A DNA stretch of 64,000 bases from Methyloversatilis universalis FAM5 (GTDB lineage: Bacteria > Pseudomonadota > Gammaproteobacteria > Burkholderiales > Rhodocyclaceae), in assembly GCF_000214035.2 (NCBI RefSeq), contig NZ_AFHG01000029.1, positions 270,024 to 334,023 of the forward strand, given 5' to 3'. The notes beneath the pieces are model-generated. The model was not told the origin of the DNA and made no database searches. It saw only the letters and a program-made list of their open reading frames with translations. Below, one piece after another: positions 63,658 to 64,000 of the stretch (position 1 is its first letter; each line of letters starts with the position of its first letter). A program made the translations under genes and the position numbers.

Positions 63658-64000
63658 TCATCGTCCGGACAGGATTTCGTCCGCATGGATGATGGCCCGC
63701 GCGATCTCCTCGGTCGGGATGCGCTTGCTCATCGCCTGTTCGCGGATGATCTTGTAGGCCTCGGCGTCGCTGACCCCACGGGTGCGCATCAGGATGGCCT
63801 TGGCGTCGTTGATCTGGTTCACGCTGAGCAGCTTCTGCTCCAGCCGCTGCACCCTTTTCTTGTAGCCGCGCATTTCCTGCGTCAGGCCGACGGTGAGCAC
63901 CAGTGAGGCGAGTACGCCGGTCGAGCGCAGCGGCGCGCTCAGCACACCGGTCGCGCCCATGCGCAGCATGACTTCGAAAATGGTCGGGTTCTCGTAGCCG
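63658..64000 (-). CDS. ANTAR-domain response regulator, partial
   Basis: The last 113 codons of a gene entering from the right edge. GYENPTIFEVMLRMGATGVL and APLRSTGVLASLVLTVGL belong to a receiver-like domain; a coiled linker (YKKRVQRLEQKLLSVNQIND) leads to the ANTAR domain (AKAILMRTRGVSDAEAYKII REQAMSKRIPTEEIARAII). ANTAR proteins such as NasT bind two-hairpin RNA antiterminators, often for nitrate or nitrogen assimilation. A NasT identity is likely but needs the missing N-terminus. Confidence 0.85.
   Translation of the reverse strand, partial: GYENPTIFEVMLRMGATGVLSAPLRSTGVLASLVLTVGLTQEMRGYKKRVQRLEQKLLSVNQINDAKAILMRTRGVSDAEAYKIIREQAMSKRIPTEEIARAIIHADEILSGR

Overview
ORGANISM. The window has high GC, dense genes and mostly ATG/GTG starts. 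The right half carries an iscR-linked Fe-S operon, a pyrG-kdsA-eno-ftsB block and a nearly complete serine-cycle C1-assimilation cluster. This points to a betaproteobacterial facultative methylotroph of the Rhodocyclales type; Methyloversatilis is the best guess from gene content and order, not from any database search.

LEFT HALF (1 to about 33.8 kb): a lambda-like siphophage prophage, cut by the left edge of the window; no integrase is visible. A leftward early operon (6048 to 1) encodes small proteins, a P-loop protein, a ParB-like protein, a DHH phosphoesterase and SSB. The immunity region (6.05-7.5 kb) has a leftward repressor gene plus a downstream lysogen-expressed gene, flanked on both sides by copies of one 16-bp palindrome (AAGGCA-N4-TGCCTT) that overlap predicted divergent promoters. 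Rightward genes follow: a Cro-like protein, accessory ORFs, a terminator, a CII-like protein, a DksA-type zinc finger and a primase-helicase. A 230-bp repeat cluster comes next, then terminase, gpW-like protein, portal, an SGNH-hydrolase protein, a protease-capsid fusion, head-tail and tail genes with a -1 frameshift site, tape measure, tail tip, holin, endolysin and nested spanins. The last prophage gene points back leftward under a textbook LexA-box promoter.

MIDDLE (33.8-50.3 kb): housekeeping genes. suhB, trmJ and cysE lead into iscR, a second cysteine desulfurase, iscS-iscU-iscA-hscB-hscA-fdx-iscX. Three IscR type-1-like sites sharing GAC-N8-TCGGG lie upstream of cysE and iscR, tying cysteine supply to Fe-S cluster status. 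Then come pyrG, kdsA, eno, ftsB, an NlpC/P60 lipoprotein, a SIMPL-domain protein, a gamma-class carbonic anhydrase and two small unknowns.

RIGHT (50.3-64 kb): serine-cycle genes in two divergent arms. The leftward arm is glyA, sgaA, hprA, mtdA, fchA; the rightward arm is mtkA, mtkB, ppc, mclA, ftfL. Together they take formate or methylene-H4F carbon into serine, hydroxypyruvate, glycerate, and on through phosphoenolpyruvate to oxaloacetate, malate, malyl-CoA, glyoxylate and acetyl-CoA. Glycerate kinase, malate dehydrogenase and glyoxylate regeneration are not in the window. The divergent control region contains a LysR-type inverted repeat. The window ends inside an ANTAR-domain regulator gene.
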